Positions 20,647 through 30,082 of a stretch of 64,000 nucleotides of DNA are shown here, in pieces; positions within the stretch are counted from its first letter, which is position 1; every line of letters begins with the position of its first letter. The stretch spans positions 1-64,000 of the forward strand of contig CAKZPD010000013.1 of NCBI GenBank assembly GCA_937138475.1, given 5' to 3'. Source of the DNA: an uncultured Sulfitobacter sp. GTDB lineage: Bacteria; Pseudomonadota; Alphaproteobacteria; Rhodobacterales; Rhodobacteraceae. The notes under the pieces are model-generated. The model searched no databases. It worked only from the letters and a program-made list of their open reading frames with translations, and was not told the DNA's origin. The position numbers and the translations under genes are program-made.

Positions 20647-21786
20647 CTAGATGAACCGCTGGGCGATGGCGCCGGACATAAAGCTGATCTGACCCGCCGA
20701 CAGGGTGGCGGCAACCTGCTGGGTTTGACTGTCTAGGATAACCATATCGGCCCGCTGGCCGGCTGAAAGCTGGCCGCGATCCCCAAGCCCCAGCACCCGT
20801 GCCGGCCCTGCCGATACCAAGGCCCAGGCCTGGTGGAAGGGCAAGACACCGGATTTGGCAAGCATCAGCGCGGCGCGGCGCGGGCTGGGATAGTGGTAAT
20901 CCGAGGCCAGCGCATCACACAGCCCCATGGCGATCAGATCAAAGGCGCTGACGTTGCCCTTGTGCGATGCGCCGCGCACCACATTCGGGGCGCCCAGCAC
21001 CACGGCATCCCCTGCCGCTTTGGCGGCTTCGGCGGCGGCTTGGGTTTCGGGGAATTCAGCAACATGCACCCCGCGCGCATTCCAGGTTTGGCGATCGGCC
21101 TGGGTGTGGTCGTCATGGCTGCCCAGGCACACGCCCATGGCGGTCAGGGCGGCGCATAACCCATCCAATGCGGCAGGCACCTGCCCGGCATCCGCGTGCA
21201 TTTGCAGCATCGCTTGGAAATGCACATCTGGGTTGCGGGCGGCCTTGAGGGCCTGACCAACCAGACGCGGCGGCTTGCGCCCTTGGGCCAGTCGGTCATG
21301 GGGCAGGTGATCGTTGAACACGACATACCCCACCCCCCAATCCCGGATCAAATCCGGTAATTCATCATATAAATCAAGTTGATGCGTTTCAAATCGCAAT
21401 TGAGCACGCAGATCCGTGACCAAATTCGGCGCCGTTTCGGCAATGGCGGCGAACACCTGCTGGGCGAACTCCAGCCCCCGCAGCCCGCCTTCCCAGCTGA
21501 CAAATTGCGCCAGCACCCCGGTGGTGATGCCATTGGCGGCCAGCTCTGCCTCGGCGGCGCGCAGCCCCTCGTTCATCTGCTTCATCGCCCCGCGACGCGG
21601 CGCAAGATGGCGTTCGAACCCGTCACCATGCACATCGACAATGCCCGGAAGAACCATAAACCCGCCAAGATCAACGGGTTTGCCATCCCCGCCTGGCTGC
21701 ACCTTGCCGCCATGCACAAACAGCGGCGCATCGTGAAAACCCGCCGGGCCCAACACCTGCGCATTGCGAATTTCGATGTCAATCAT
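20647..21786 (-). CDS. phnM: PhnM-like amidohydrolase (orphan)
   Basis: This 379-residue metal-dependent hydrolase matches PhnM, the diphosphatase acting on alpha-D-ribose 1-methylphosphonate 5-triphosphate in the C-P lyase pathway. Metal-site segments are [35 protein letters not shown] and ASDYHYPSP. No other phn gene is in the window, so its role here may differ from phosphonate breakdown. It overlaps the upstream lipase-like gene by 8 bases. Confidence 0.88.
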   Translation of the reverse strand: MIDIEIRNAQVLGPAGFHDAPLFVHGGKVQPGGDGKPVDLGGFMVLPGIVDVHGDGFERHLAPRRGAMKQMNEGLRAAEAELAANGITTGVLAQFVSWEGGLRGLEFAQQVFAAIAETAPNLVTDLRAQLRFETHQLDLYDELPDLIRDWGVGYVVFNDHLPHDRLAQGRKPPRLVGQALKAARNPDVHFQAMLQMHADAGQVPAALDGLCAALTAMGVCLGSHDDHTQADRQTWNARGVHVAEFPETQAAAEAAKAAGDAVVLGAPNVVRGASHKGNVSAFDLIAMGLCDALASDYHYPSPRRAALMLAKSGVLPFHQAWALVSAGPARVLGLGDRGQLSAGQRADMVILDSQTQQVAATLSAGQISFMSGAIAQRFI

Positions 21787-22561
21787 TGTCGCGCTCTACT
21801 CCGGGGATGCAGGCCGCTTGCGGACAGCCCAATTGCTCAAGCACAGCGTCTAGCCAAGTCAAAGACCGATTGAAACGCCCCGTTTCAAGAAAGGCCAGAA
21901 CCTGAGCAATCACCCGTGGATTGTTCATCATGAATGTATGCGTTACCGGCAGCACAAGGTGATCGGACATCCCCGACAGGCGCGTCGAGGCCACCGAAAC
22001 CTTGCCGTCATCAGGCCCCGGCAAAAGCGTCGAAAAATAAGGGTTCAAGGACTGGTTCCCAGCAATCACGCCAAGTTCAAAATTGGCCGGCGGCAATTGC
22101 TGCGGCAGATCGTTGCGCCCGGTTCCCAGCTGACCACCCGCCGGGCCGTTGAAGAAATCGAACGCCTCGTTTCCATCAAAGGTATCAACAACTTCGCTGC
22201 CGCCGTTCGGCGGGGCCAGCATCACAACCCGGCCAATTCTGGATGGGCCAACACGCGCCGCCCAGTGGCGCAGCAAAATGCCGCCCATCGAATGGGTGAC
22301 AAAATCAACCCGGCGCACCGGGCCACAGGCGCGCACGGCCTCAGGCAGGGTTTGTGCGCTTAGCTGGCCGATTCGGGCCTCGGTCGACGGGTATCCGGGG
22401 CGCACCACCTTATACCCTGCGTTTTCAAGCGCTTCCTCCATCAACACGAATGATGTCTGCGTGCGGGCCAAGCCATGTAACAACACCACACAGCGCCCCG
22501 CCGCCGCCAGGCCGGGCAGCAACGCGAAAACCAATAAAGCTGTGAAAAACACCCGTTTCAT
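21779..22561 (-). CDS. Exported alpha/beta hydrolase, lipase-like
   Basis: This 260-residue protein has an N-terminal signal peptide ([20 protein letters not shown]) and is probably periplasmic. [14 protein letters not shown] forms the oxyanion region, [10 protein letters not shown] the nucleophile elbow, and VTHTFMMNN a possible catalytic His. This is the class of triacylglycerol lipase or PGAP1-like hydrolases; substrate unknown. The ATG at 22561 is chosen because the signal peptide starts there. It sits between a DMT transporter and the phnM-like gene in one minus-strand unit. Confidence 0.85.
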   Translation of the reverse strand: MKRVFFTALLVFALLPGLAAAGRCVVLLHGLARTQTSFVLMEEALENAGYKVVRPGYPSTEARIGQLSAQTLPEAVRACGPVRRVDFVTHSMGGILLRHWAARVGPSRIGRVVMLAPPNGGSEVVDTFDGNEAFDFFNGPAGGQLGTGRNDLPQQLPPANFELGVIAGNQSLNPYFSTLLPGPDDGKVSVASTRLSGMSDHLVLPVTHTFMMNNPRVIAQVLAFLETGRFNRSLTWLDAVLEQLGCPQAACIPGVERDND

Positions 22562-22600
22562 TCTGCCCAGATAATGCCAAAACGGGGGCGTGAAAACCAC

Positions 22601-23464
22601 CTATGCGGGATAATTTGCGCGCGGGCGAACAACGGTGGTTGTGGCCAGCCCGATCCCCAGCAGCACCGCCGCCCCGCCCAGCACCAAGCGCAGGGTTAGC
22701 GGTTCGGCCAGCCACAGCGCCCCGGCGGCGGCGGCAAGAACAGGCACGCTCAGCTGGACGATTGCGGCATTGGTCTGGGGGATTTGTGGCAAGACATGAT
22801 ACCACAGGGCATAGCCAAGGCCGGATGTGACCGCCCCGCAAAGCACCGCAACAGCCACCCCCAACGCCGGCGCATCGCCGCCCGGCCCGGTCAATCCCGC
22901 AAGGGCTGGCACCGCGACCAGCGGCAGGCACCACAGGAAATTTGCCGCCGTCGTCGCCAAAGGGTCCACCGCGTGGCGCCCGCTGATGGAATAGACTGCC
23001 CAGCCAAGGCCGGCGGCGATCATGGCGCCGGTCGCCCCGATCACACCGGTGGCCGCCGCGTCTGATGGCCAAAGAACCACCCCCAACCCAGCAAAAGCCA
23101 GCAACGCCCCAAGCCCCTTGCGCAGGCCCAGCCGATCACCGCGCATCTGGGCGGCGAACAGCATTGTCACCTGCACGACACCAAACAGGATCAAGGCCCC
23201 AAGACCCGCATCAAGATACTGATAAGCAACAGAAAACCCAATCATATAGGTGGCCAAACTTAGCACCCCGACCGGATGCGCGCGCAGCGCCAGCCGTTTC
23301 GACCGCCACAGCACAATCAGCCCCAGCATCGCGGCGCCGGCGGCGGTGCGGATCACCGCAAAGCCAAGCGGCGCTAGGCCGCCATCCTCGACACCAAGGC
23401 GGGTCAGCACCGAATTGGCGGCAAAGGCAAGCATGGTCAATGAGGTCAGAATGACAAGGCGCAT
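22601..23464 (-). CDS. DMT (EamA) family transporter
   Basis: This 287-residue inner-membrane protein has about ten hydrophobic segments arranged as two EamA repeats of five, starting MRLVILTSLTMLAFAANSVL. Members of the superfamily export metabolites or amino acids; the substrate cannot be predicted. It is the first gene of a minus-strand series with the lipase-like and phnM-like genes, 39 bases upstream of the former. Confidence 0.9.
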   Translation of the reverse strand: MRLVILTSLTMLAFAANSVLTRLGVEDGGLAPLGFAVIRTAAGAAMLGLIVLWRSKRLALRAHPVGVLSLATYMIGFSVAYQYLDAGLGALILFGVVQVTMLFAAQMRGDRLGLRKGLGALLAFAGLGVVLWPSDAAATGVIGATGAMIAAGLGWAVYSISGRHAVDPLATTAANFLWCLPLVAVPALAGLTGPGGDAPALGVAVAVLCGAVTSGLGYALWYHVLPQIPQTNAAIVQLSVPVLAAAAGALWLAEPLTLRLVLGGAAVLLGIGLATTTVVRPRANYPA

Positions 23465-23510
23465 GGGCCTGACTAGATCAATTCTCCGGCCCCGCCAAGC
23501 CCGGCCCGCG

Positions 23511-24257
23511 CTAGGTGCTGCGCAATGGCAGCCGCACGATCATCTGGGTGCCGCGCTTGCGTTTGCCATTGGGCCGGGCCGAGGCGCTGCCGCCATAGCG
23601 TTCGGCGATCTTGCGCACAATCGCAAGGCCCATGCCGCTGCCTTCCACCTCGTCGCGCGGGCGCAGGGTGGCCATCGCCGCAAAGACCCTTTCGTGATGC
23701 TCATCCGCGATGCCGGGCCCGTCGTCTTCGACTTTGATCACCGCCTCGTCCTTGTCGGCCGAAACCGTCACACGGATTGTTCCCCTGGGCTTGTCGTGAT
23801 GTTTGAACGCGTTTGAAATCAGCGCGGTGAACAGCGTCAGGATATCGCGATTGCCGATCTCGATGGTGATATCATCAACTTTTTGTTCAATATCAAATCC
23901 TTGCGGGATATATATTTCATCCAACACCTCTGTCACCGCGTCGCGCACCTGCACGGGGCCAATGGTCTGCATATTGCCAATGCGCGAATAAACCAGCAAA
24001 TCCACCAGCATCCGGTCCAACCGCGCGGTGTGCCGGTTCATCAGATCCAGCGTCTTGGCGACCGATCCTTCGATCTTGATCCCGGCGTCCTTCATGTCAT
24101 CCGCCAGCCATTGCGGCAATTCGATCAAGGCCCGCACCGATCCACGCACGTCGTGGCTGATCAAATAGACGAAATCCTCAAATGTCTTTGAGACTTGCGC
24201 GGCCGGATCGACCTTGTCTTCTTGTCGCGCGTCATCTGGTGGGCTGTTCTTATTCAT
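23511..24257 (-). CDS. Soluble sensor histidine kinase (HK2)
   Basis: This 248-residue kinase has no membrane segment and no recognisable sensor domain beyond a short N-terminus. His35 in YLISHDVRGSVR is the phosphoacceptor. The ATPase domain shows SNAFKHHDKPRG (N box), DDGPGIADEHHER (G1) and EGSGMGLAIVRKIA (G2). These boxes closely match those of the membrane kinase at 25840. GAGG precedes the ATG at 24257. It follows the binding-protein gene by 49 bases on the same strand. Confidence 0.9.
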   Translation of the reverse strand: MNKNSPPDDARQEDKVDPAAQVSKTFEDFVYLISHDVRGSVRALIELPQWLADDMKDAGIKIEGSVAKTLDLMNRHTARLDRMLVDLLVYSRIGNMQTIGPVQVRDAVTEVLDEIYIPQGFDIEQKVDDITIEIGNRDILTLFTALISNAFKHHDKPRGTIRVTVSADKDEAVIKVEDDGPGIADEHHERVFAAMATLRPRDEVEGSGMGLAIVRKIAERYGGSASARPNGKRKRGTQMIVRLPLRST

Positions 24258-24306
24258 GTTTCGCCTCGTTTCCAATTTTCCATCCTCAACCCCGTCAGGC
24301 TATACT

Positions 24307-25782
24307 TTAGGATGTATTTCTCAACCATTGCGATACTTTTTGTGGGTATTTTTCGCGCAAAAGTGTCCATCGTTTAATTTGCTGTGCCCGTCCCGATCGC
24401 GAGGTTATCAGCTCCCACAGCTGGGCGGCGCGGGTCATCGCCTGGGGCGCGGTCAGCGTGCCCGCGACGGCCTGGGCAATCGCCTCGTCCAGCACCCGGA
24501 AATATTCAGCCTGATTTTTCAGATACAGGTCCGGGATCGCGTCGATCATGCCTTGGCGGTGGACCTGCAGCAACGCATCGCCATAGACCTGTTGAATTGC
24601 CGGGTCGGCATAGTGTTCTTCGCGGAAGGGGTCGAAAAACCCGCCGATTTGTCCCACCGAAAGGGTCGAGATCACCGGGCTGGCGGCGAAAAGGCAATAA
24701 AGATAGGCCAGCTCGGGACGGTCGGTCGAGGCGCTGACCACATAGTTTTTACCCCAGTTGAAATATGAACAGGGAAAATACGCACCGGTTTCTGGGTCTT
24801 GGCCGCCCGGCAAGCCAGAATTCACAATCGCATTGGGGTCGAAAAATTCGCTGCGTTTAAACAGTTTGTGCGCGCCGCCCCAACCGATGTTACTAAATAT
24901 GTTTTGTTTGAAAAATACGTTCCAATTTTCGAAAATCGACGCCTGATTTGTTGCGGGATGCAAATATGCGGTGGCCCGAACCATATCCTCAAGGGCTTCT
25001 ATTCCGGCATCACCGCCGATCTGCGCATCCATCTGCGGTGAAAACGGCCACACCCCCTTGGCGTGAAAGCGGCTCCACCATTCCCAGGCGAAATAACCGG
25101 GAGTGCGAAACATCAACCCGCCATATTGATCCTGATCGGGGCGGTGAAACCACCGCATCTGTTGGTCCAACTCTTCCCAAGTAGACGCAATCCCCAGCGG
25201 CACCCCAAAGCGGTCCGCATAGGCGGCCTGTTCATCGCGGCTTTCCAGAAATGCCCGCTTGTAATACATCAAATAAACATCGCCATCTGTCTGAAATCCA
25301 AAGTATTTTCCATCAAACTTATCCGCGACATTATACAGTGATCCGTCGCGAAAACCGGGCGGTTCATAGGTATCGACGAAATGATCAAAGGGTTGAATAA
25401 CCCCGGTGCTGGCCAAATCCGGCAGGCCGTTGCTGGTGGGCAGGCCCACATCGAACGCCACGTTTCCCGTCATTGCCAACAAGCTGATCCTTGTGTTCAA
25501 ATTCAGTGGATTTTCCTCGACCAGCTGCACCTTTATGCCTGTCAGCTCGTGGAACTTGGCCATCACCGGGGCAAGGTTGGCCCCCGCCCCATTCGGCCCC
25601 AACAGGACCAACGGCCGCGTATCCCCGGCCGCAACCCGTTTGGCATGTTCCGCGGCCACCAGATGCAGCGGCCGGCCCTGCGCCATCGCCGCCCCCGGCA
25701 AAGCCGAGGCAAGAACCCCGCCGGCAATCCCCCTGACCACAGCCCTGCGATTTGGTCCTGCATTTTGATTGCCGCCGCCCAT
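24307..25782 (-). CDS. Tat-exported ABC-type solute-binding protein without permease
   Basis: This 491-residue protein has a twin-arginine signal (NRRAVVRGIAGGVLASALPG, ending near AMAQG), so it is exported folded to the periplasm. The mature part fits the family 1 extracellular solute-binding proteins (sugar-type): VEENPLNLNTRI, YFGFQTDGDVYLMYYKR and STWEELDQQMRW. No permease or ATPase gene is adjacent; the neighbours are two kinases and a response regulator. A sensory role is therefore inferred. AAAGGG supports the ATG at 25782. The ligand is unknown. Confidence 0.85.
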   Translation of the reverse strand: MGGGNQNAGPNRRAVVRGIAGGVLASALPGAAMAQGRPLHLVAAEHAKRVAAGDTRPLVLLGPNGAGANLAPVMAKFHELTGIKVQLVEENPLNLNTRISLLAMTGNVAFDVGLPTSNGLPDLASTGVIQPFDHFVDTYEPPGFRDGSLYNVADKFDGKYFGFQTDGDVYLMYYKRAFLESRDEQAAYADRFGVPLGIASTWEELDQQMRWFHRPDQDQYGGLMFRTPGYFAWEWWSRFHAKGVWPFSPQMDAQIGGDAGIEALEDMVRATAYLHPATNQASIFENWNVFFKQNIFSNIGWGGAHKLFKRSEFFDPNAIVNSGLPGGQDPETGAYFPCSYFNWGKNYVVSASTDRPELAYLYCLFAASPVISTLSVGQIGGFFDPFREEHYADPAIQQVYGDALLQVHRQGMIDAIPDLYLKNQAEYFRVLDEAIAQAVAGTLTAPQAMTRAAQLWELITSRSGRAQQIKRWTLLREKYPQKVSQWLRNTS

Positions 25783-25821
25783 ACCTAACCCTTTCGATAC
25801 CAACTATACGTTACTTGATTC

Positions 25822-25838
25822 AAACTTAAGATAAGTTT
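25822..25838. promoter_or_regulatory. Operator-like dyad AAACTTA-AGA-TAAGTTT
   Basis: It is a perfect inverted repeat with 7-base arms and a 3-base centre, in the 57-base AT-rich gap between the divergent binding-protein and membrane-kinase genes. It touches the predicted kinase start. It is a candidate shared control site, or a hairpin hiding that start. Confidence 0.5.
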
Positions 25839-25839
25839 A

Positions 25840-27822
25840 ATGATTAACACGCATATTGAAAAAATGAACACAGTTTCCCCCTTCCACGCCCCAATAACCG
25901 GTGGCCTGACGCGTATCGTCACGCGGTTGCGGATTGCTTTTCTTCTTGGGGTGATGGTGGTTGCGGCCGCCAGCGTCGCAGGGGTTTTTCAGGCCCGCGC
26001 CATCAGCAGGGCGCACAGCAACCTGGTTGACATCGACATACCGGTTTTCGCGCAAACCCATGAAACCATTCGGATATTGGATGATGTTTTTGCCGCCGTC
26101 GAATTGGCCACCGTTGCGCCGGATCAGCCGACATTGGACCAGATCCGCGATGATTACCGCGCCGCGCTTGAGGCGCTGAACACCAGCCTGCAAGACGCGC
26201 GCGCCTTTACCGACAGCCAGGATGTCTTGCAATCGGTCACCGCCGCGACGCAGGCGCTGCAATCGGCCATCGCGCCGCTGTTTGATATGAAAGCACAATT
26301 ATTTCAAAGCGATGACCGCATTCAGGCCATGATGCGTGACCTGGTCGATCTGCACAGCCGCGCCGGGCTGACGCTTGAGACGTTGAATTTTCAGACGACC
26401 GGGCGGATTGAAACCGTCCTGATGAATTCACGCGACGGTCATGCCCCCACGCCCGAGGTCATTCAACAGCTGTTCTCGAATCTTTTTCTCAGGTCACTGA
26501 ACCTGACCAATATCGCCCTTGATCTTGAGACCATCATCGATCTGACCTTTGGATTTCAGTTAAGCGAAACCTCTGAGGTGCCCGCCAGCAGCCGCGCGAT
26601 TCTTGAAAACAAGATGCGCCGGGTGGTTGCGGTCATGGCCCAGATCGAAACCGGACCCGAACGCACAACTTTGGCGCAGCTTGTGCAGCAGATGGATCAC
26701 CTTTTGTTTACCTCAGACGGGTTGCTGGCGCGCTTGGCCGATCGGGAACGGATATTGGCCGACCTTGAAGCCATCCGCAGTGCGCGCCAACAGATTGCCG
26801 ATAATTTCACCGCGCTGAACGATCGCATCAACACCGAGGCCCTGGCCCAGGTCGATCTGGCCTCGGGGCGGCTGGGGTCGGCGACCCTGCGGCTGATGGG
26901 GGTGCTGGGCGCTGCCGCGCTTGGCACTTTGGCGCTGGCGGCGCTGGCCAACCTGTTGATCACCGAACGCCAGATCAATCACCGGATGGACAGCCTGCAC
27001 CGTGCGGTGTCAGCCATTGCAGGCGGCACGCTGGATCACCCGATCGAAGTCACCGGCAAGGACGAGCTGGGCGACATCGCCCGTGCGCTGGCCGTGTTCC
27101 GCCAAACGGCGCTGGCGCTTGACCGCTCGAATGTGGATCTTGAGAATTTCGCCTATGTCGCCGCGCATGACCTGCGCTCGCCGCTGCGCGCGATCCATGA
27201 TCTGGCTGCCTGGTCCCTTGAAGACCCAGAAAATTCCCTGTCGGAAACCACGCAAAAATACCTTGCGCTGCTGCTGACCCGGACCGAACGGTTGGACAAC
27301 CTGCTGACCGATCTTTTGGACTATGCCCGCGCCGGGCAGAAATCCGGCGATGAGGGCCGGGTCGATCTGTCCGAGATGGTGCACCAGATCAGCAGCCTGC
27401 TGGATCAAAGCGGGGCCTTCCATGTTCATTACGACGGCCCGAACATGACCGTGATCACCCACCCCACCCCATTGAAACAGATTTTGATGAATTTGGTGTC
27501 AAATGCGATCAAGCATCACGACAAACCACAGGGCGAGGTGGTCGTAAAAGTGACCCACCGCGCCGGCCGCTTGCGATTTGCCGTGCATGATGACGGGCCG
27601 GGCATTCCCAAACAATATCAAGACCGGATCTTTGCCCTGTTCCAGACCCTGCGCCCACGAGACGAGGTAGAAGGCAGCGGGCTGGGGCTGGCGATCATTC
27701 GCAAACTTGTAAACCGCTATGACGGGCGCATCCGCGTCAGCTCGGACCCAGGCAGCCGCCGCGGAACGACATTCATCTTTGATTTTCCCGGAGATGCCCC
27801 GCGCTTTGAACCGACCACATAA
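25840..27822 (+). CDS. Membrane sensor histidine kinase with helical periplasmic domain (HK1)
   Basis: This 660-residue kinase has a first membrane segment at about 30-50, a largely helical periplasmic region at about 53-348 with no PAS or Cache motif, a second membrane segment at about 350-372, HAMP (373-425), and a dimerisation domain with His443 in YVAAHDLRSPLRAI. The ATPase domain has SNAIKHHDKPQG, DDGPGIPKQYQD and EGSGLGLAIIRKL. The layout recalls TorS, whose helical domain reads a periplasmic binding protein. The ribosome-binding site is weak. It stands 12 bases upstream of the response regulator. Confidence 0.92.
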   Translation: MINTHIEKMNTVSPFHAPITGGLTRIVTRLRIAFLLGVMVVAAASVAGVFQARAISRAHSNLVDIDIPVFAQTHETIRILDDVFAAVELATVAPDQPTLDQIRDDYRAALEALNTSLQDARAFTDSQDVLQSVTAATQALQSAIAPLFDMKAQLFQSDDRIQAMMRDLVDLHSRAGLTLETLNFQTTGRIETVLMNSRDGHAPTPEVIQQLFSNLFLRSLNLTNIALDLETIIDLTFGFQLSETSEVPASSRAILENKMRRVVAVMAQIETGPERTTLAQLVQQMDHLLFTSDGLLARLADRERILADLEAIRSARQQIADNFTALNDRINTEALAQVDLASGRLGSATLRLMGVLGAAALGTLALAALANLLITERQINHRMDSLHRAVSAIAGGTLDHPIEVTGKDELGDIARALAVFRQTALALDRSNVDLENFAYVAAHDLRSPLRAIHDLAAWSLEDPENSLSETTQKYLALLLTRTERLDNLLTDLLDYARAGQKSGDEGRVDLSEMVHQISSLLDQSGAFHVHYDGPNMTVITHPTPLKQILMNLVSNAIKHHDKPQGEVVVKVTHRAGRLRFAVHDDGPGIPKQYQDRIFALFQTLRPRDEVEGSGLGLAIIRKLVNRYDGRIRVSSDPGSRRGTTFIFDFPGDAPRFEPTT

Positions 27823-27834
27823 GGGAGTAACCGA

Positions 27835-28272
27835 ATGGCACCAAAAGCAACGACAGCCACTTTTCTGCTGGTGGATGATGACGATGTCAGCATCATGGCC
27901 ATGCAGCGGGCGCTGAAAAAGTTAAAGATCGTGAACCCCACGCTTGTCGCTAAGAACGGCCAAGAAGCCTTTGATATCCTTCAAGAAGCGGTCAAGAACA
28001 ATGGCGGGGTGCTGCCGCCGTTCATCGTGACGCTGGATCTGAACATGCCGCGTATGAACGGGCTTGAATTCCTTGAGGCCGTGCGCGCCGATGATGCCCT
28101 AAGCCGGCTGGTGATCTTTGTCTTTACCACCTCGGATGTGACGCGCGATATTCAGCTGGCCTATAGCCGGAACGTCGCGGGGTATCTGATCAAGGAAAAT
28201 CCCGGCGAAACGCTGAGCAAAGCCCTTGAAATGCTGGGAAGCTATGCCCGGATCGTCGAATTGCCAAGCTAG
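27835..28272 (+). CDS. Single-domain response regulator, Rcp1-like
   Basis: This 145-residue receiver has no output domain. FLLVDDDDVSIMAM supplies the acidic pocket, Asp68 in VTLDLNMPRMNG is the phosphoacceptor, and FTTSD and YLIKENPGE carry the Thr and Lys positions. The extended loop before the Asp (QEAVKNNGGVLPPFIV) is typical of the Rcp1 group that partners bacteriophytochrome-type kinases. GGGAG precedes the ATG. It is cotranscribed with HK1. Output must pass by protein contact or phosphotransfer. Confidence 0.92.
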   Translation: MAPKATTATFLLVDDDDVSIMAMQRALKKLKIVNPTLVAKNGQEAFDILQEAVKNNGGVLPPFIVTLDLNMPRMNGLEFLEAVRADDALSRLVIFVFTTSDVTRDIQLAYSRNVAGYLIKENPGETLSKALEMLGSYARIVELPS

Positions 28273-28283
28273 GCCAGGGGAAG

Positions 28284-29420
28284 CTAGGCCGGGGGCGCCG
28301 CCAAATCATCAGCGCCCTGCGCCGGGCGGCGCGGGCGTGTCCAGATATGGCACAGATCCGGCCCGATTGTCTGGCTGCTGCGCAGTGAAAATCGCGGCGC
28401 ATCGGCCAAGCGCCCAAGGCCAAGCGCCCCCACAGCGGGCAACCCTTCGGCGCCGATCACCGCGCCGGCGCAATAGCCGACCAGCTGATCCACCAGATCG
28501 GCCTCAAGCAGCGCGGCGGCCAGCCCGCTGCCGCCCTCGCAAAAAATTCGCGTCAAGCCGTGACCGGCCAGTTTGGCCAGCATATCCGCCGGATCAAGCT
28601 GCGCGCCGCGCGCCGCACAGCACAAAAGCGTCGCGCCAAGATCGCGCCAAACCCCTTGCAATTGATCATCCGCGCCCGGCCCGTGGCACAATATTAACGG
28701 AATGTCCCGCGCGCTGCGGGCCAATTGCCCCATCAAGGGCAAATCAAGACGCCGGCTGGCCACGACCCGCACCGGCTGGCGGGCAAGGCCCAATTCGCGC
28801 ACGGTCAAGGATGGATCATCCTGGCGCGCGGTGCCCCCGCCGACCAAAACCGCATCATGGCGCGCCCGCATCATATGAACATGGCGGCGCGCCTGCGGTC
28901 CGGTGATCCATTTGCTTTCGCCCGAAGCGGTGGCAATGCGACCGTCAAAGCTGCTGGCCAGTTTCAGCGTCACAAATGGTCGCCCCTGCCCGACCCGGCC
29001 GAAAAATCCGGCGTGATCTTCGGCGGCTTGATCCGCGCCCAAGCCAAGGTGCACCTCAATCCCCGCCTGGCGCAGCATCTGCACACCGCGGCCATTCACC
29101 CGGTCATCAAGATCGCCCAGCGCCACGAACACCCGCCCCACACCTGCGTCAATCAACGCCTGCGCGCAGGGCGGCGTGTGGCCCATATGGGCGCATGGCT
29201 CAAGCGTGACAAAAACATCGGCGCCCCGGGCGCAAGCGCCCGCCTGCGCCAGCGCAACCGCCTCGGCGTGGGGTCGCCCCCCTGGTTGCGTCCAACCGCG
29301 CCCAACGATCCGGCCACCCTGCACAATCACACAGCCCACGGCCGGATTGGGCCAAACCTGACCCTGTCCGCGCCGCCCCAACGACAGGGCCAGCGCCATA
29401 AAGCGGTCTGGGGGCGTCAC
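28284..29420 (-). CDS. ribD: Bifunctional diaminohydroxyphosphoribosylaminopyrimidine deaminase / reductase
   Basis: This 378-residue enzyme performs the second and third steps of riboflavin synthesis. The N-terminal deaminase has the zinc ligands in PHAEAVAL and [16 protein letters not shown]. The C-terminal reductase begins near [15 protein letters not shown], with [14 protein letters not shown] near its end. The GTG start overlaps the nrdR stop by 4 bases (GTGA), as is common for nrdR-ribD pairs. The gene ends 11 bases from the convergent response regulator. Confidence 0.93.
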   Translation of the reverse strand: MTPPDRFMALALSLGRRGQGQVWPNPAVGCVIVQGGRIVGRGWTQPGGRPHAEAVALAQAGACARGADVFVTLEPCAHMGHTPPCAQALIDAGVGRVFVALGDLDDRVNGRGVQMLRQAGIEVHLGLGADQAAEDHAGFFGRVGQGRPFVTLKLASSFDGRIATASGESKWITGPQARRHVHMMRARHDAVLVGGGTARQDDPSLTVRELGLARQPVRVVASRRLDLPLMGQLARSARDIPLILCHGPGADDQLQGVWRDLGATLLCCAARGAQLDPADMLAKLAGHGLTRIFCEGGSGLAAALLEADLVDQLVGYCAGAVIGAEGLPAVGALGLGRLADAPRFSLRSSQTIGPDLCHIWTRPRRPAQGADDLAAPPA

Positions 29421-29884
29421 TCTTCTTTTGGCAGATCTGGGCGCAACTCGCTGACAAACTTGTCAAAATCATCCGCCGCCTGGAAATTCTTGTAAACGCT
29501 GGCAAAGCGCACATAGGCAACGGTGTCGATCCGCGCCAGCGCCTCCATAACGATTTCCCCGATCTGCTTGGATTTGATGTCGGTCTCGCCCATGCTTTCC
29601 AGACGGCGCACCAGCCCGGAAATCATCTGGTCAATCCGCTCTGGCTCAATCGGGCGTTTTTGCATGGAAATCCGGATGGAGCGCTCAAGCTTGTCGCGGT
29701 CGAAATCTTCGCGTTTCCCCGAGGATTTGATCACCACCAAATCGCGCAGCTGCACCCGTTCATAGGTCGTGAACCGTCCCCCACACGCCGGGCAAAACCG
29801 GCGCCGGCGAATGGCGACGTGATCTTCGGCGGGGCGGCTATCTTTGACTTGGGTGTCCACATTTCCGCAAAACGGGCAGCGCAT
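29417..29884 (-). CDS. nrdR: Transcriptional repressor NrdR
   Basis: This 155-residue regulator represses ribonucleotide reductase genes in response to (d)ATP. The N-terminal zinc ribbon has CPFCGN and CPACGGRF. The ATP-cone follows ([20 protein letters not shown] and on). It is upstream of, and overlaps, ribD. No clear pair of NrdR boxes was found in its own upstream region (29885-30082). Confidence 0.96.
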   Translation of the reverse strand: MRCPFCGNVDTQVKDSRPAEDHVAIRRRRFCPACGGRFTTYERVQLRDLVVIKSSGKREDFDRDKLERSIRISMQKRPIEPERIDQMISGLVRRLESMGETDIKSKQIGEIVMEALARIDTVAYVRFASVYKNFQAADDFDKFVSELRPDLPKEE

Positions 29885-30082
29885 CCGCTGTCTCCTTTAC
29901 TGTTCGAGTGCCTCATGGTGGCGATATGGACCGCCCTTACCAGAACTATAGGGCCTATGCTTGGTCTTGGGTAGGGGGCAAATTCACCCCTAGATGTGGT
30001 GGGAAAATGCGCAAACAGCGGGCATTGCACCCCCCAGCGCAATCGCCTATCGCCATCAAGACCCAATTGGAAAGCCGATCTT

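Noticed and set aside
29885-30082. NrdR boxes upstream of nrdR
   Set aside because: The sequence around 29990-30005 is only loosely similar to the box consensus and is not paired.
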